Shown: piece after piece, positions 1 through 7,682 of the stretch
Layout: each line of letters opens with the position of its first letter
How positions within the stretch are numbered: the stretch's first letter is position 1
Source: Pseudonocardia bannensis
GTDB taxonomy: Bacteria > Actinomycetota > Actinomycetes > Mycobacteriales > Pseudonocardiaceae
DNA length: 64,000 bases
Assembly: GCF_012911875.1 (NCBI RefSeq)
Contig: NZ_JAAXKZ010000005.1
Location: 1 to 64,000 of the forward strand
Direction of reading: 5' to 3'
Translations under genes and position numbers: made by a program
The notes under the pieces: model-generated
Told to the model about the DNA's origin: nothing
Databases searched by the model: none
What the model saw: the letters and a program-made list of their open reading frames with translations, nothing else

Positions 1-167
1 CGCAAGATCGACATGGCTCATGCGTCAGCTACGGGCTGTCGCAAGATCGACATGGCTCATGCGTCAGCTACGGGCTGTCGCAAGATCGACATGGCTCATG
101 CGTCAGCTACGGGCTGTCGCAAGATCGACATGGCTCATGCGTCAGCTACGGGCTGTCGCAAGATCGT
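1..167. repeat. 39-bp tandem repeat, four full copies plus 11 bp
   Basis: Four identical 39-bp units start at 1, 40, 79 and 118, and an 11-bp partial copy starts at 157. The array runs off the left edge, so the true copy number is unknown. On the minus strand each unit holds the last codons and TGA of the GyrI-like gene, plus a new ATG that opens an 11-codon reading frame ending ADA-stop. The copies show no divergence, which fits either very recent slippage or an assembly artefact at a contig end. Confidence 0.95.
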
Positions 168-752
168 GCGCAGCTTGGCCGGCTCCGCTCTCCGCGGATC
201 GCTGAGGTAGATCTCGTGGTGTTTTCCGACCATCTTGAGGCCCTGATCAGGAATGAACTCCTCGTGCATGTACCGCAGCAGTTCGGCCTCGTCGTCGTAG
301 GCCCCGACGTGAAGAGCCTGGACGCAGCGCCCCTCCGACAGAGCCTCCAAGCGGAGATCGCCGAGTCGCGTGGGTCGATCTTTCATGCCGACCTGCTCGA
401 CCGCATCAGTGAACATCTCGGCTGTGATCCAGTCGGGAACCATGATCATCAGAGTCCACTCCCACTGCGTCTTGTCCCGAGCGGTGGTGAAGGTGCCCAT
501 GTCGTCGGCCCACCACAGGCCCTCTAGCGGCATCACGACGTAGTCACGGTCAAGGTTTCTCTTGCTGGCGAATTTGAGCTTGTAGGCCACTGGGTAGAGT
601 GCCGAGACCGCGTCCACATAGGCGGGCGTGTTCGGATCCCCGTAGCCATCGATCATGAGGTACTCCAGGTCCGGCACATCAATGACCTGCGGTGAGTTGC
701 GCTTCGCCGTGTAGCACTCCAGATCCCGCTTGAAGTCGAGCTTGGCTGTCAC
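135..752 (-). CDS. GyrI-like small-molecule-binding domain protein
   Basis: This 205-residue protein resembles the stand-alone GyrI-like family (SOUL/SBP fold that binds small molecules; some relatives hydrolyse xenobiotics or regulate). The KLDFKRDL start, the IDGYGDPN segment (about residues 34-41), the WWADDM region and the C-terminal EIYLSDPRR are typical of that family. I chose GTG at 752 because AGGAG lies six bases upstream and the family normally starts just before this KLDF segment. An ATG at 785 preceded by GAGGG is an alternative that adds 11 residues. The last nine codons fall inside the 39-bp tandem repeat. The gene lies left of the decayed integrase and may be leftover cargo of an older element. 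Confidence 0.8.
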   Translation of the reverse strand: MTAKLDFKRDLECYTAKRNSPQVIDVPDLEYLMIDGYGDPNTPAYVDAVSALYPVAYKLKFASKRNLDRDYVVMPLEGLWWADDMGTFTTARDKTQWEWTLMIMVPDWITAEMFTDAVEQVGMKDRPTRLGDLRLEALSEGRCVQALHVGAYDDEAELLRYMHEEFIPDQGLKMVGKHHEIYLSDPRRAEPAKLRTILRQPVADA

Positions 753-955
753 GAGTTCTCCTGGACCGACAAGAGTCACGATCATGTAGACCCTCGAAGC
801 CTTCCGTGTCCCGGCGCGCCTGTCACGGGCCGAGCGGGGGAGCGGCAAGCGGTCGCCGAAGGGATCACGGACGTGGACGGGTTCGTCTGCGCGCTGACGC
901 ATTCGGCCGGTCAACGCCTCTCCGTCGACGGGCCGGGTAGCCGGACCCGGCGGCC

Positions 956-1464
956 GCGAACCTCGCCGAGTTCGCGGTGGAACGTCGCCTTCTCGGCAAG
1001 AACCCGATCACGTCGCTGGCGTGGAAGGCGCCGAGGACGGCCAAAGGCGTCGACAAGCAGGGCGTGGTGAACCCAGTGCAGGCGCGTGCCTTGTTGGCCG
1101 CTGTTCGGCAACAGACGCCGAGCGGGCCGAGGCTGGTGGCCTTCTTCGGGGCGATGTACTACGCCGGCCTGCGCCCGGCAGAGGCGGCGAAGCTGCGCCG
1201 ATCCAACCTGATGTGGCGGAAGGCGCGGATCACGGCGCCGAGCCCGGAGGAGACGGTCTCCCGCTGGCCGGTCGACCCTACGACCTGCGGCACGCAGTTG
1301 TGTCGACCTGGCTGAACGCGGGTGTGCCGTCGACCCAGGTCGCCGAGTGGGCCGGACACAGCGTCGGGGTGCTGCACCAGATCTACGCCAAGTGCATCGT
1401 CGGCCAGGAGGACGCCGCCAAGCAGCGGATCGCCGCGGTGCTCGGGGAGGCGCCGGGTGGCTGA
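956..1464 (+). pseudogene. Decayed tyrosine integrase (C-terminal remnant)
   Basis: The segment matches the catalytic domain of the intact integrase further right: the ERRLLGKNPIT stretch, the arginine box GLRPAEAAKLRRSNL, then WRKAR, YDLRHAVVSTWLN and GHSVGVLHQIY. The N-terminal two thirds are missing. About 75 codons between the SNL and WRKAR motifs are deleted, and the frame changes around 1255-1275 just before the YDLRH motif. It ends 26 bp before the left att core. That is the same int-to-att arrangement as the intact integrase and its att site, so it is probably the relic of an earlier element inserted at this tRNA. Confidence 0.9.
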
Positions 1465-1489
1465 AACTTCGGTACTGCTGCTCAGCCGA

Positions 1490-1537
1490 GGGTGCCCCCG
1501 GTGGGACTCGAACCCACACTGTGACCCTTTTAAGGGG
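1490..1537 (+). repeat. Left att core (48 bp)
   Basis: This 48-bp stretch is identical to 13181-13228 and corresponds to the 3' part of the tRNA gene on the minus strand, from the anticodon loop through the T arm and acceptor stem to the 3' end. The tRNA 5' half is absent here, so it is an attachment-site duplicate and not a gene. It marks the left end of the integrated element and also sits where the right att of the older, decayed element would be. Confidence 0.93.
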
Positions 1538-1894
1538 AGCCACTCCCCCGGTCTGATCACGCTCCTGACCTGCCGGTACACGCGCTCCAAGGTCGAGCCG
1601 TCCCGAACTTTGGCACGTATTCGGCACACGGGCGGTCGGTCTGGCCTCCGGCGATCCACTGTCAACGCGCCCTTGACGCCTCCCCGCGGGACCGGCCAGT
1701 CCGCTCGCCCCGGGTGCCTACTCCTCCCCCGCTCCCTCGTACAGGCCGCTCTCCTCGTCGTGTCGGGTGGGTCAAGGGTGCCGCAGGCATCGCGGAGCGA
1801 CGGCGAAGCCGCCCTTGACGCGGCCGGCACGACGTGGACGATGATCGGCCGAGGGAGCTTGCCCTAGATCACATCACCCGCCATCATTCCTCCA
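1538..1894. other. Gene-free stretch inside the left end of the element
   Basis: No convincing gene is seen in this 357-bp stretch. The one notable item is 1604-1627, which matches 13052-13075 at the end of int in 20 of 24 positions. The pair may be integrase or Xis binding sites. A weak purine-rich AGGGAG at about 1851-1856 lies near the first cargo gene. Confidence 0.6.
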
Positions 1895-3091
1895 GTGACC
1901 GAAGCAACTACGGACGTCATCAATGATTTTCGCAACCTACTAAATGACGCGGCCGCCGTTTTCGGTATCTTGCGTAGTTCACTTCCATTTACCTCCAGAC
2001 AACTGACAGAGTTTGCGCGAGCTGCAAAGATGCGGCAAGAGGATCTAATACACCTCACAGCCATAGGTCGATCGCCGAATGACGGGCCTGGTGACGCCTT
2101 CGCAGCTTGGCCATTGAAGCGCTTGCCGGAGAACTTGGCCAACGATGGCACAATTGCCCGTCAGGCGGGACATCAGTGGGTTGTGAGCGTTTACCACTTG
2201 TGGGAAAACAGGTTTCGCGAGGAAATCGCGCTCGATCGTGGCCTGAATAAGAAGAACGACCTCCTGAACCAACACATGGCAGACCTCGCAAAGATTCGAC
2301 ATGACATCTTGAAGTGCCGAGGTGTCGCGACAAGCAAGAACTCTGGGAAGTGCGTGGACCTCAGATGGTTCAACGTGGGCGACGAGATCTTCATCCAAGA
2401 CTGGATGGTCTACGAATTCATGGAGGCTTTCGGCCTCGTGTACCCCGGCTCGGGCGAACTTGATCCGGATCAGATCCGCTACAAGTTCCACGGTATCGTG
2501 CAGTCACCCGTCGAACTTCGCGCCGAAGTCGCCGAGGACCTCCTATTTGGAGAGATACGTTCGCTGAGCGGCCGACCCGTCCAGCTCGACTCGCTGCGAG
2601 ATATCTTTAAGGGTTTCGAGTTTTACGTTGACGGTCCAGGAGGCGGAGGCACGGCACGCGGCGTGGACGTCTTTCCCGTAGAGGGCAACGACAAAGCGGC
2701 AACTCTAGTTGCATACGCAGGTCGAGACTTTGTACAGAAGGTTCGCGATGGCCGCGCCTCTGCAAATCTCCCCCTCGGGGCCAGCGTTCCTCGCGTAGAG
2801 ACGCGACGAGCGGTGCCTACGAGGTGGACTCGCGGCCCCGAGGTCGTTGCAGAGGCACTCGCACCCGTTGGCCACTGGTACGACCTGGAGCCGTACGAGC
2901 AAGCGATTGGCACCTGGTTACCCCTGGTCTCTGATGTGGGTGACATGTACGAGGGTCAGCTCAGGGCAGCCGTACACGGACCACGAGATCGGCGGCGACT
3001 ACTACTCACGCTTTCACTGGACGAGACAGTGGCCGCACATGTCAAAGGACGACAAGCACAGCTCTACGTCCCGCTTGATCTACACGGCTGA
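1895..3091 (+). CDS. Hypothetical cargo protein with HEPN-like N-terminal half
   Basis: This 398-residue protein starts at GTG. Residues 93-110 (HQWVVSVYHLWENRFREE) and 132-145 (AKIRHDILKCRGVA) resemble the helical WE..R and arginine-led motif helices of HEPN-type proteins, where an R-x4-6-H pair cuts RNA. Here the position expected to be His is Lys (R135, K140), so the site would be degenerate. The segment near RWFNVGDEI (157-165) follows as it does in some HEPN relatives. The C-terminal half (about 240-390) is unrecognised. The gene is AT-rich and holds a TTA codon at 2918-2920. Function is unknown; an abortive-infection role is a guess from its position in a mobile element. Confidence 0.6.
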   Translation: MTEATTDVINDFRNLLNDAAAVFGILRSSLPFTSRQLTEFARAAKMRQEDLIHLTAIGRSPNDGPGDAFAAWPLKRLPENLANDGTIARQAGHQWVVSVYHLWENRFREEIALDRGLNKKNDLLNQHMADLAKIRHDILKCRGVATSKNSGKCVDLRWFNVGDEIFIQDWMVYEFMEAFGLVYPGSGELDPDQIRYKFHGIVQSPVELRAEVAEDLLFGEIRSLSGRPVQLDSLRDIFKGFEFYVDGPGGGGTARGVDVFPVEGNDKAATLVAYAGRDFVQKVRDGRASANLPLGASVPRVETRRAVPTRWTRGPEVVAEALAPVGHWYDLEPYEQAIGTWLPLVSDVGDMYEGQLRAAVHGPRDRRRLLLTLSLDETVAAHVKGRQAQLYVPLDLHG

Positions 3092-3478
3092 ACGCGAGGC
3101 TCCACTAGATGGCGCGCCATGCTCGCTGGTCACCGGTGGTCGCCTGATCGAGAACGGGCGTCTTTGGCGGCACGAGCGTGGACGGGTAGCCGAGTCCCGC
3201 CGGCCGCGACCGGGCCGGAGGTAGAGGGAGTGGACGGCGGGGCCGGCGTAGCCGGCCACGCGCGCCGCCGCCAGGCGGCGCCCTTGATCTAATAGAGGCG
3301 AGTCCGGCAGCTGTTGACGACAGTCGCCGTCGAGTCCCGGGGATGGCTGACGTTCCGGCCTCAGGTGATGCTTGACGTTCGGGCCTTGATCGCAGATGCC
3401 AGACTGGCGTCTAGCCCTGCACTGGCACGACATACTTAATACCTGACGCGACCTTCATATCAAGGACGGTGATAGCAC
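3092..3478. other. Gene-free stretch between cargo genes
   Basis: No gene or RNA is recognised in this 387-bp stretch. The first part, to about 3290, is GC-rich and contains a short inverted repeat (GCCGCC..GGCGGC around 3267-3281). The last 120 bp are AT-richer and probably contain the promoter of the next gene. Confidence 0.5.
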
Positions 3479-4411
3479 ATGACGGTCCCTTCACTTGCAT
3501 CGGTACTAAGAGAGGGCCGTATTGCGGTCGAACGCCACATCGACGCAATCGAAGGATCGGGCGGCAACTGGCAAGAAGAGACTGCATCCGAGATACTCTG
3601 GGCCAACACGTCACTCTCAGTTCGGTTTGCATCCTTCACTCGAAACCAAGAAAGCAAGGTAGGCGCAGATTGGCTCTGGTGGTGGCTCGACGCAATCGAC
3701 GAGTGCTTCGGAATGCTGGTCCAAGCTAAGCGGTACTTTAAGCCCTCGAACAGGTGGACCCTTGACTTCAAAGGTGGTCCCGGCGGAAATCAATTGGCGC
3801 AGCTCATGCGCAGCGCCCGAGAACTAGAGGTCTGCCCACAATACGTCTTGTATAGGGGAAGTCGCGCGGATCTCGCGGCGATCTGCGGGAAGCAGCATCC
3901 AGGAGATTGTCCATTCAACTGTGAAGTCAGCACCGTTTCCGTTCTGCCGGCCCTCGAAGCGGAGCAGTTTTCATGGAATGGGATTCGCAGTGCGGCAGAT
4001 TTAGCGCTTCAGACGGCGATACCGCTTGAATATCTGGGCGATTCGACGACCGACGGTGGCGCCGTCTACGACTTCCACTTGTATGGTATCTCGGAGGAGC
4101 TCCGTGCATTATTAAGTGAACCCCAGCGCGGCGCGCGTCATGTAGCGAAAGAAGTGTTTCGGATTCTGGCGGAAGCCCGGACGAGGTCGTTTAGTGAAGC
4201 TGCACCAACACTTCGCCTGGCGCCGGCGGGCGAGCAAATATTCACAGAGCTCCCCGACGACCGTGGCCACTTTTCAGACGAGTACTATTCAAATGTTTTT
4301 CGTGGCCTCCGGCGGACCCCGCCACCCTATGTATCTGAGTTTCTACAAACAGGCGTCCGACCGCCAGGGCTTCCAGAATCGATCGCCGGAATGGTTGTTC
4401 TCACATTCTAG
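3479..4411 (+). CDS. DUF6615-like protein, candidate PD-(D/E)xK-type nuclease
   Basis: The protein has 310 residues. Around residues 58-84, ESKVGADWLWWW is followed by MLVQAKRYF. I recognise this as the pattern of the DUF6615-like hypothetical family. An acidic residue, an Asp in GAD (D64) and a Q-x-K (Q82, K84) after a hydrophobic strand recall the active site of restriction-type PD-(D/E)xK nucleases, with E34 as a possible first acidic residue. This functional reading is inference. The ATG start has no strong Shine-Dalgarno beyond GGACGG about 10 bases upstream. The gene is AT-rich and has two consecutive TTA leucine codons (4109-4114), which is extraordinary in a high-GC actinobacterium. 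Confidence 0.65.
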   Translation: MTVPSLASVLREGRIAVERHIDAIEGSGGNWQEETASEILWANTSLSVRFASFTRNQESKVGADWLWWWLDAIDECFGMLVQAKRYFKPSNRWTLDFKGGPGGNQLAQLMRSARELEVCPQYVLYRGSRADLAAICGKQHPGDCPFNCEVSTVSVLPALEAEQFSWNGIRSAADLALQTAIPLEYLGDSTTDGGAVYDFHLYGISEELRALLSEPQRGARHVAKEVFRILAEARTRSFSEAAPTLRLAPAGEQIFTELPDDRGHFSDEYYSNVFRGLRRTPPPYVSEFLQTGVRPPGLPESIAGMVVLTF

Positions 4412-4515
4412 GCCCTGTCAGAGCCGAAACGATAGTCTAGAAACCCCGGGTCATAGAGAGCGGATTGGGCAACGGTCGCCGACATTTGGACCGCTAGGCG
4501 CAACCGGTGTCCGTC

Positions 4516-5322
4516 CTAGTGTTCGTCACTCGCGCGTGGGCGCAACGGCGAGCCCGGTGTGAATGAAACATGCGGGTCAACGATTGCGTGGAAGTTCTCT
4601 CGGAATGAGTTCGCGATGCTTTGCAAGGATGCATTCGAGCGACTTGGCTTGTCAACGACCCACATGATCGCTTCTGCACACGTCACAAACGTTCCGGCGA
4701 CGACTTCCATTGAGAACACGCCAACGTAGTGCGGCACTAGCTGGTTTAAGCCTTTGTGCACGACGAAGTCGCGCGGCACCGACTCTGCATGGACGGCCCA
4801 ATCGCGCACACGGTAAGCATTATTGATGTTTCCCTTCAGCCTTGAGCGAATACCTCCAGGTATTCGAGCTGCGCGAAAGATTGCGTCAGAGACCCAGGTT
4901 GCCCTAGACGTACGACGCCTGCGGCGGCCATCCAGCTCTACTTTATCTATAGTTATGTGCGGTTGTATTAACCCGTAGAAGCCGTCGAGGGCTAGAACGC
5001 TCGCAGTTATCGCCTGAAGTGAAGACTGAAACTCGTTTAGCAAGGCCGAGTTCTCGGCGTCGTTGTCACCAGCGATCGTGGCCGCACGTAGGGCTTTTCT
5101 GTGCGCTCCTACCTCGGTCGAGCGGGCCACGGCTATTTCGAGCCAGTCCAACCACGTGCTTGAAGAGCCCAAAATCTGTCGCACTTCACCAAATGGACTG
5201 CCATCGGCGCCAAACCCGAATACGAGCCCACCTTCCGGAATTGTTATTGTTGTGCCGCGAAGTGATCGGATTCCGGGGCGAAGAGCGTCTGATTGACGGT
5301 CTGGACGGTCGTCCTCACTCAC
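4516..5322 (-). CDS. HEPN-like protein with R-x4-H motif
   Basis: The protein has 268 residues from a GTG start with GGGAAG about seven bases upstream. Residues 171-180 read RVRDWAVHAE. R173-x4-H178 fits the catalytic signature of HEPN domains, many of which are RNases in toxin-antitoxin and anti-phage systems. Residues 133-141 form a basic run (RRRRRTSR) of unknown meaning. A long helical region (about 50-120) precedes the motif. It lies 23 bp downstream of the NUDIX gene on the same strand, so the two are probably cotranscribed. One TTA codon is at 4971-4969. The family was not identified by name. Confidence 0.6.
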   Translation of the reverse strand: MSEDDRPDRQSDALRPGIRSLRGTTITIPEGGLVFGFGADGSPFGEVRQILGSSSTWLDWLEIAVARSTEVGAHRKALRAATIAGDNDAENSALLNEFQSSLQAITASVLALDGFYGLIQPHITIDKVELDGRRRRRTSRATWVSDAIFRAARIPGGIRSRLKGNINNAYRVRDWAVHAESVPRDFVVHKGLNQLVPHYVGVFSMEVVAGTFVTCAEAIMWVVDKPSRSNASLQSIANSFRENFHAIVDPHVSFTPGSPLRPRASDEH

Positions 5323-5345
5323 TCGTGCTTCCCAGTTCGGTCCGG

Positions 5346-5786
5346 CTAAGCCTGCATCAACTGCACGCCGTCATGCGTTCTTGTCGCGGCAGCTGACTCG
5401 CCGAGTGCGTCATCGATGCGTATCGCATAGGCCGGATCCATTAAGCCAACAACCTCGGAGGGGTTGACCCATCGGACCGTCACGGCTTCATCGGTAGCGC
5501 TAGGACGAAGGGAAAGCGGCCGGCAGCGAAAGACAAGGGCCACAACGCCTCGCGTCATGTTCTTGTATACTCCGGTGAGTCTCTCGACCTCTACAGATAT
5601 ACCAGTCTCTTCCGCAATTTCGCGACGGACGCCAGCTTCAAACGATTCTGACAGTTCAAGGACGCCGCCTGGCGGCTCCCAGTGCCCGTTGTCTCTACGT
5701 TTGATCACGAGGACGCGCCCGTTGTCGTCGACTACGACCCCGGCCACGCTCACGGAGTGTTTCGGCGTCTCTGGCATCCCTGGCAT
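5346..5786 (-). CDS. NUDIX hydrolase
   Basis: This 146-residue protein hydrolyses some nucleoside diphosphate linked to X; the substrate cannot be told from sequence. A perfect Nudix box G-x5-E-x7-REUxEExGU runs from G41 to I63 (REIAEETGI at the end). A second ATG three codons in (5777) is a possible start. It is the first gene of a two-gene minus-strand unit with the HEPN-like gene. Such pairing could let it process a nucleotide signal or a modified toxin target, but that is inference. It contains one TTA codon at 5444-5442. Confidence 0.9.
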   Translation of the reverse strand: MPGMPETPKHSVSVAGVVVDDNGRVLVIKRRDNGHWEPPGGVLELSESFEAGVRREIAEETGISVEVERLTGVYKNMTRGVVALVFRCRPLSLRPSATDEAVTVRWVNPSEVVGLMDPAYAIRIDDALGESAAATRTHDGVQLMQA

Positions 5787-5849
5787 CTCTGTCGACGACT
5801 ACGTGTGACAAGATTCTACTGGTACAGACGTCCAGGGAAGTGACAGGTC

Positions 5850-6629
5850 GTGATCCAGCTCGACCAGCTCGACCGCTCTGATGACCGGTCGCCGTACCTC
5901 CAGATCGCCGCCGCGCTACGCGAGGCGATCAACGTGGGTCGGCTCGGACCGGGCGATCGGCTGCCGTCGGAGAGTGAGCTGACCGGCTTCTACGGGGTCG
6001 CGCGCATGACGGTGCGGCAGGCAATCCAGGAGCTGAAGACCGAGGGCCTGGTGATGGCAGAGCACGGGCGGGGCGTGTTCGTCCGGTCGGCGCCGGTCGT
6101 GCGCCGGCTGGCCTCGGAGCGCTTCGCACGCCAGCATCGCGACCGCGGCAAGGCGGCGTTCCTCGCGGAGGCGGAGAAGGTCGGCTACCAGGCTGGCGTC
6201 GACAGTATCCGCGTCCACGAGGCGCCCGTTGCGGCGGACGTGGCCGAGCGCCTGGGGATCAAGGCCGGCGATCCGGTCGTGGTGCGCGAGCGTCGGTACC
6301 TGGCCAACGGTGAGCCGGTCGAGACCGCCACCTCCTACATCCCGGCCGAGTTCGCCCGCGGGACTGCGATTACCGAGAACGACACCGGCCCTGGCGGGAT
6401 CTACGCCCGCCTGGAAGAAGCCGGCCACCCCCTCGCCCGCTTCGTGGAGGAGGTCGCCGCGCGCATGCCCACACCGGCCGAGCGCCGCGCGCTGCAGCTC
6501 GGGCCCGGCGTCCCGGTTCTCACCGTGGTGCGTACGGCATTCGATGAGCAGGGCGTGGCAGTGGAGGTCTGCGACACCGTCAAGGCGGCGTACGCCTACG
6601 TCCTGGAGTACGACTTCCCCGCTCGGTGA
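5850..6629 (+). CDS. GntR/HutC-family repressor with UTRA domain (KorSA-like)
   Basis: The protein has 259 residues. The winged helix spans about residues 15-78 (LPSESELTGFYGVARMTVRQ carries the recognition helix), followed by a UTRA effector domain (about 100-255). In pSAM2-type elements the equivalent KorSA represses the activator gene pra and so keeps the element integrated. Here it also sits directly upstream of the pra-like gene. The GTG start is preceded by AGGGAAGTGACAGG. The duplicated 14-bp motif at 6663-6704 is its likely operator. It is the first gene of the high-GC backbone after the AT-rich cargo. Confidence 0.9.
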   Translation: MIQLDQLDRSDDRSPYLQIAAALREAINVGRLGPGDRLPSESELTGFYGVARMTVRQAIQELKTEGLVMAEHGRGVFVRSAPVVRRLASERFARQHRDRGKAAFLAEAEKVGYQAGVDSIRVHEAPVAADVAERLGIKAGDPVVVRERRYLANGEPVETATSYIPAEFARGTAITENDTGPGGIYARLEEAGHPLARFVEEVAARMPTPAERRALQLGPGVPVLTVVRTAFDEQGVAVEVCDTVKAAYAYVLEYDFPAR

Positions 6630-6662
6630 CACCTGCAAGGCCCTGACCAGCCCGCCACCTTA

Positions 6663-6704
6663 ACTAGCTTGTCTAGTCGTGTAGGCGTGCACTAGCTTGT
6701 CTAG
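6663..6704. promoter_or_regulatory. Duplicated 14-bp operator candidate upstream of the pra-like gene
   Basis: ACTAGCTTGTCTAG occurs twice, at 6663-6676 and 6691-6704, 28 bp apart start to start. CTAG arms and a TTGTCTAG half resemble HutC/DasR-type GntR operators. It lies between the GntR gene and the pra-like gene, where KorSA binds in pSAM2. Confidence 0.7.
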
Positions 6705-6742
6705 GGGAGCACGAACGGCTCCCACGACAAGGAGACGCAGAC

Positions 6743-7177
6743 ATGGCGATCAACACGCGGTTCAAGGTCAGTCACGGCGACGTGTTCCCGCACGGGGCCT
6801 TCGTGGTGTCGGAGGTGGAGCCGGTGCGGGACTGGGACAAGTCCTCGCCTGGCAAGTCGGTGCAGGCCACCGACAAGGAGACCGGTCACCTCGTGTGGTC
6901 GGTGTCGGTACTGGATGCCGACCCGGAGGCACGCAAGGACTCCAAGACGCTCACGGTCAAGATCTCGGCCCCGGTCCAGCCAGTACCGCCGGAGGCGATG
7001 GCCGGGCTTCCGTTCCGCCCGGTGGAGTTCGACGGCCTCACCGTCACCCCGTACGTCAACGAGAACGGCGGTCGCGCTCGGGTGGCGTTCAGCCTGCGCG
7101 CGACCGGGATGCGTGCCCCGGAGGTCGGCTCTGGCAAGCCGGCGCCGCGGGCGCACAGCGGCGAGAACGCCGCCTGA
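6743..7177 (+). CDS. Pra-like replication, integration and excision activator
   Basis: This 144-residue protein matches the actinomycete family annotated as plasmid replication, integration and excision activator. Marks are FPHGAFVVSEVEPV near the N-terminus, a DADPEARKDSKTLTVKI middle, and LPFRPVEFDGLTVTPYV followed by FSLRAT. In pSAM2, Pra switches on the rep-xis-int operon. The ATG is preceded by AAGGAGACGCAGAC, a good ribosome site. Expression is likely set by the two 14-bp repeats immediately upstream, and a strong hairpin follows the stop. Confidence 0.88.
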   Translation: MAINTRFKVSHGDVFPHGAFVVSEVEPVRDWDKSSPGKSVQATDKETGHLVWSVSVLDADPEARKDSKTLTVKISAPVQPVPPEAMAGLPFRPVEFDGLTVTPYVNENGGRARVAFSLRATGMRAPEVGSGKPAPRAHSGENAA

Positions 7178-7187
7178 CATGCACAGC

Positions 7188-7221
7188 GGAGGGGAGCACG
7201 GCTGGCACCGCGCTCCCCTCC
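7188..7221 (+). terminator. Hairpin after the pra-like gene
   Basis: A perfect 10-bp inverted repeat (GGAGGGGAGC at 7188-7197 with GCTCCCCTCC at 7212-7221) has a 14-nt loop and starts 11 bp after the stop codon. There is no T run. It could end the short pra transcript or act as an attenuator ahead of the transfer genes. Confidence 0.6.
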
Positions 7222-7283
7222 TGATCTTCCGCAACACCAACCCCTGGCAGGGAATCCGAGTCCACGGAAGGACGCCCACGGTA

Positions 7284-7682
7284 ATGCGCACCCTCACCGA
7301 CCACAGCCCGGTCCCGCCGGCTGCTGACCCGCTCACTCGGATCGCGGCCGCCCTGGACGACACCATCACCCAGATCCACGTCGTGATCGCGATCCCGCAC
7401 GGCACCAACACCCACAACGCCCACCGCGCGGCGCTGCTGGCCCGGCTGCACGCCCGGCAGGCCGGCTGGTGGCAGCTCCTGGCCCGCGCGGCAGTCACCG
7501 ACCTGACGCGGGTGCACCCGATGTACATGCGCGCGGCGCTGCGGGCGGCACACAAGGCTCGTGACGACGCCCGGTTCTGGCGTGACGTCGCCGCGGACTG
7601 GACCGCCCGCGCCGAGCACCGCCCGACCTCGGACGCGGCTGGTGCCCTGTCGAGCTGGGACGAGCTGGGGGTGACGGCATGA
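7284..7682 (+). CDS. Hypothetical AICE protein
   Basis: This 132-residue protein is not assigned to a family. It is mostly helical, with a tryptophan- and arginine-rich middle (ARQAGWWQLLARAAV, about residues 58-72) and a C-terminal half of the type seen between the pra and whiB-like genes in AICEs. The ATG at 7284 has GGAAGGA upstream at rather long spacing. The stop overlaps the start of the next gene by four bases, so it is the first gene of the transfer/replication operon. Confidence 0.65.
   Translation: MRTLTDHSPVPPAADPLTRIAAALDDTITQIHVVIAIPHGTNTHNAHRAALLARLHARQAGWWQLLARAAVTDLTRVHPMYMRAALRAAHKARDDARFWRDVAADWTARAEHRPTSDAAGALSSWDELGVTA

Noticed and set aside
1-167. CRISPR array
   Set aside because: Units are contiguous and identical, with no unique spacers between them.
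1490-1537. Second tRNA gene
   Set aside because: Only the 3' part is present; the D arm and 5' acceptor strand are missing, so it is an att duplicate.
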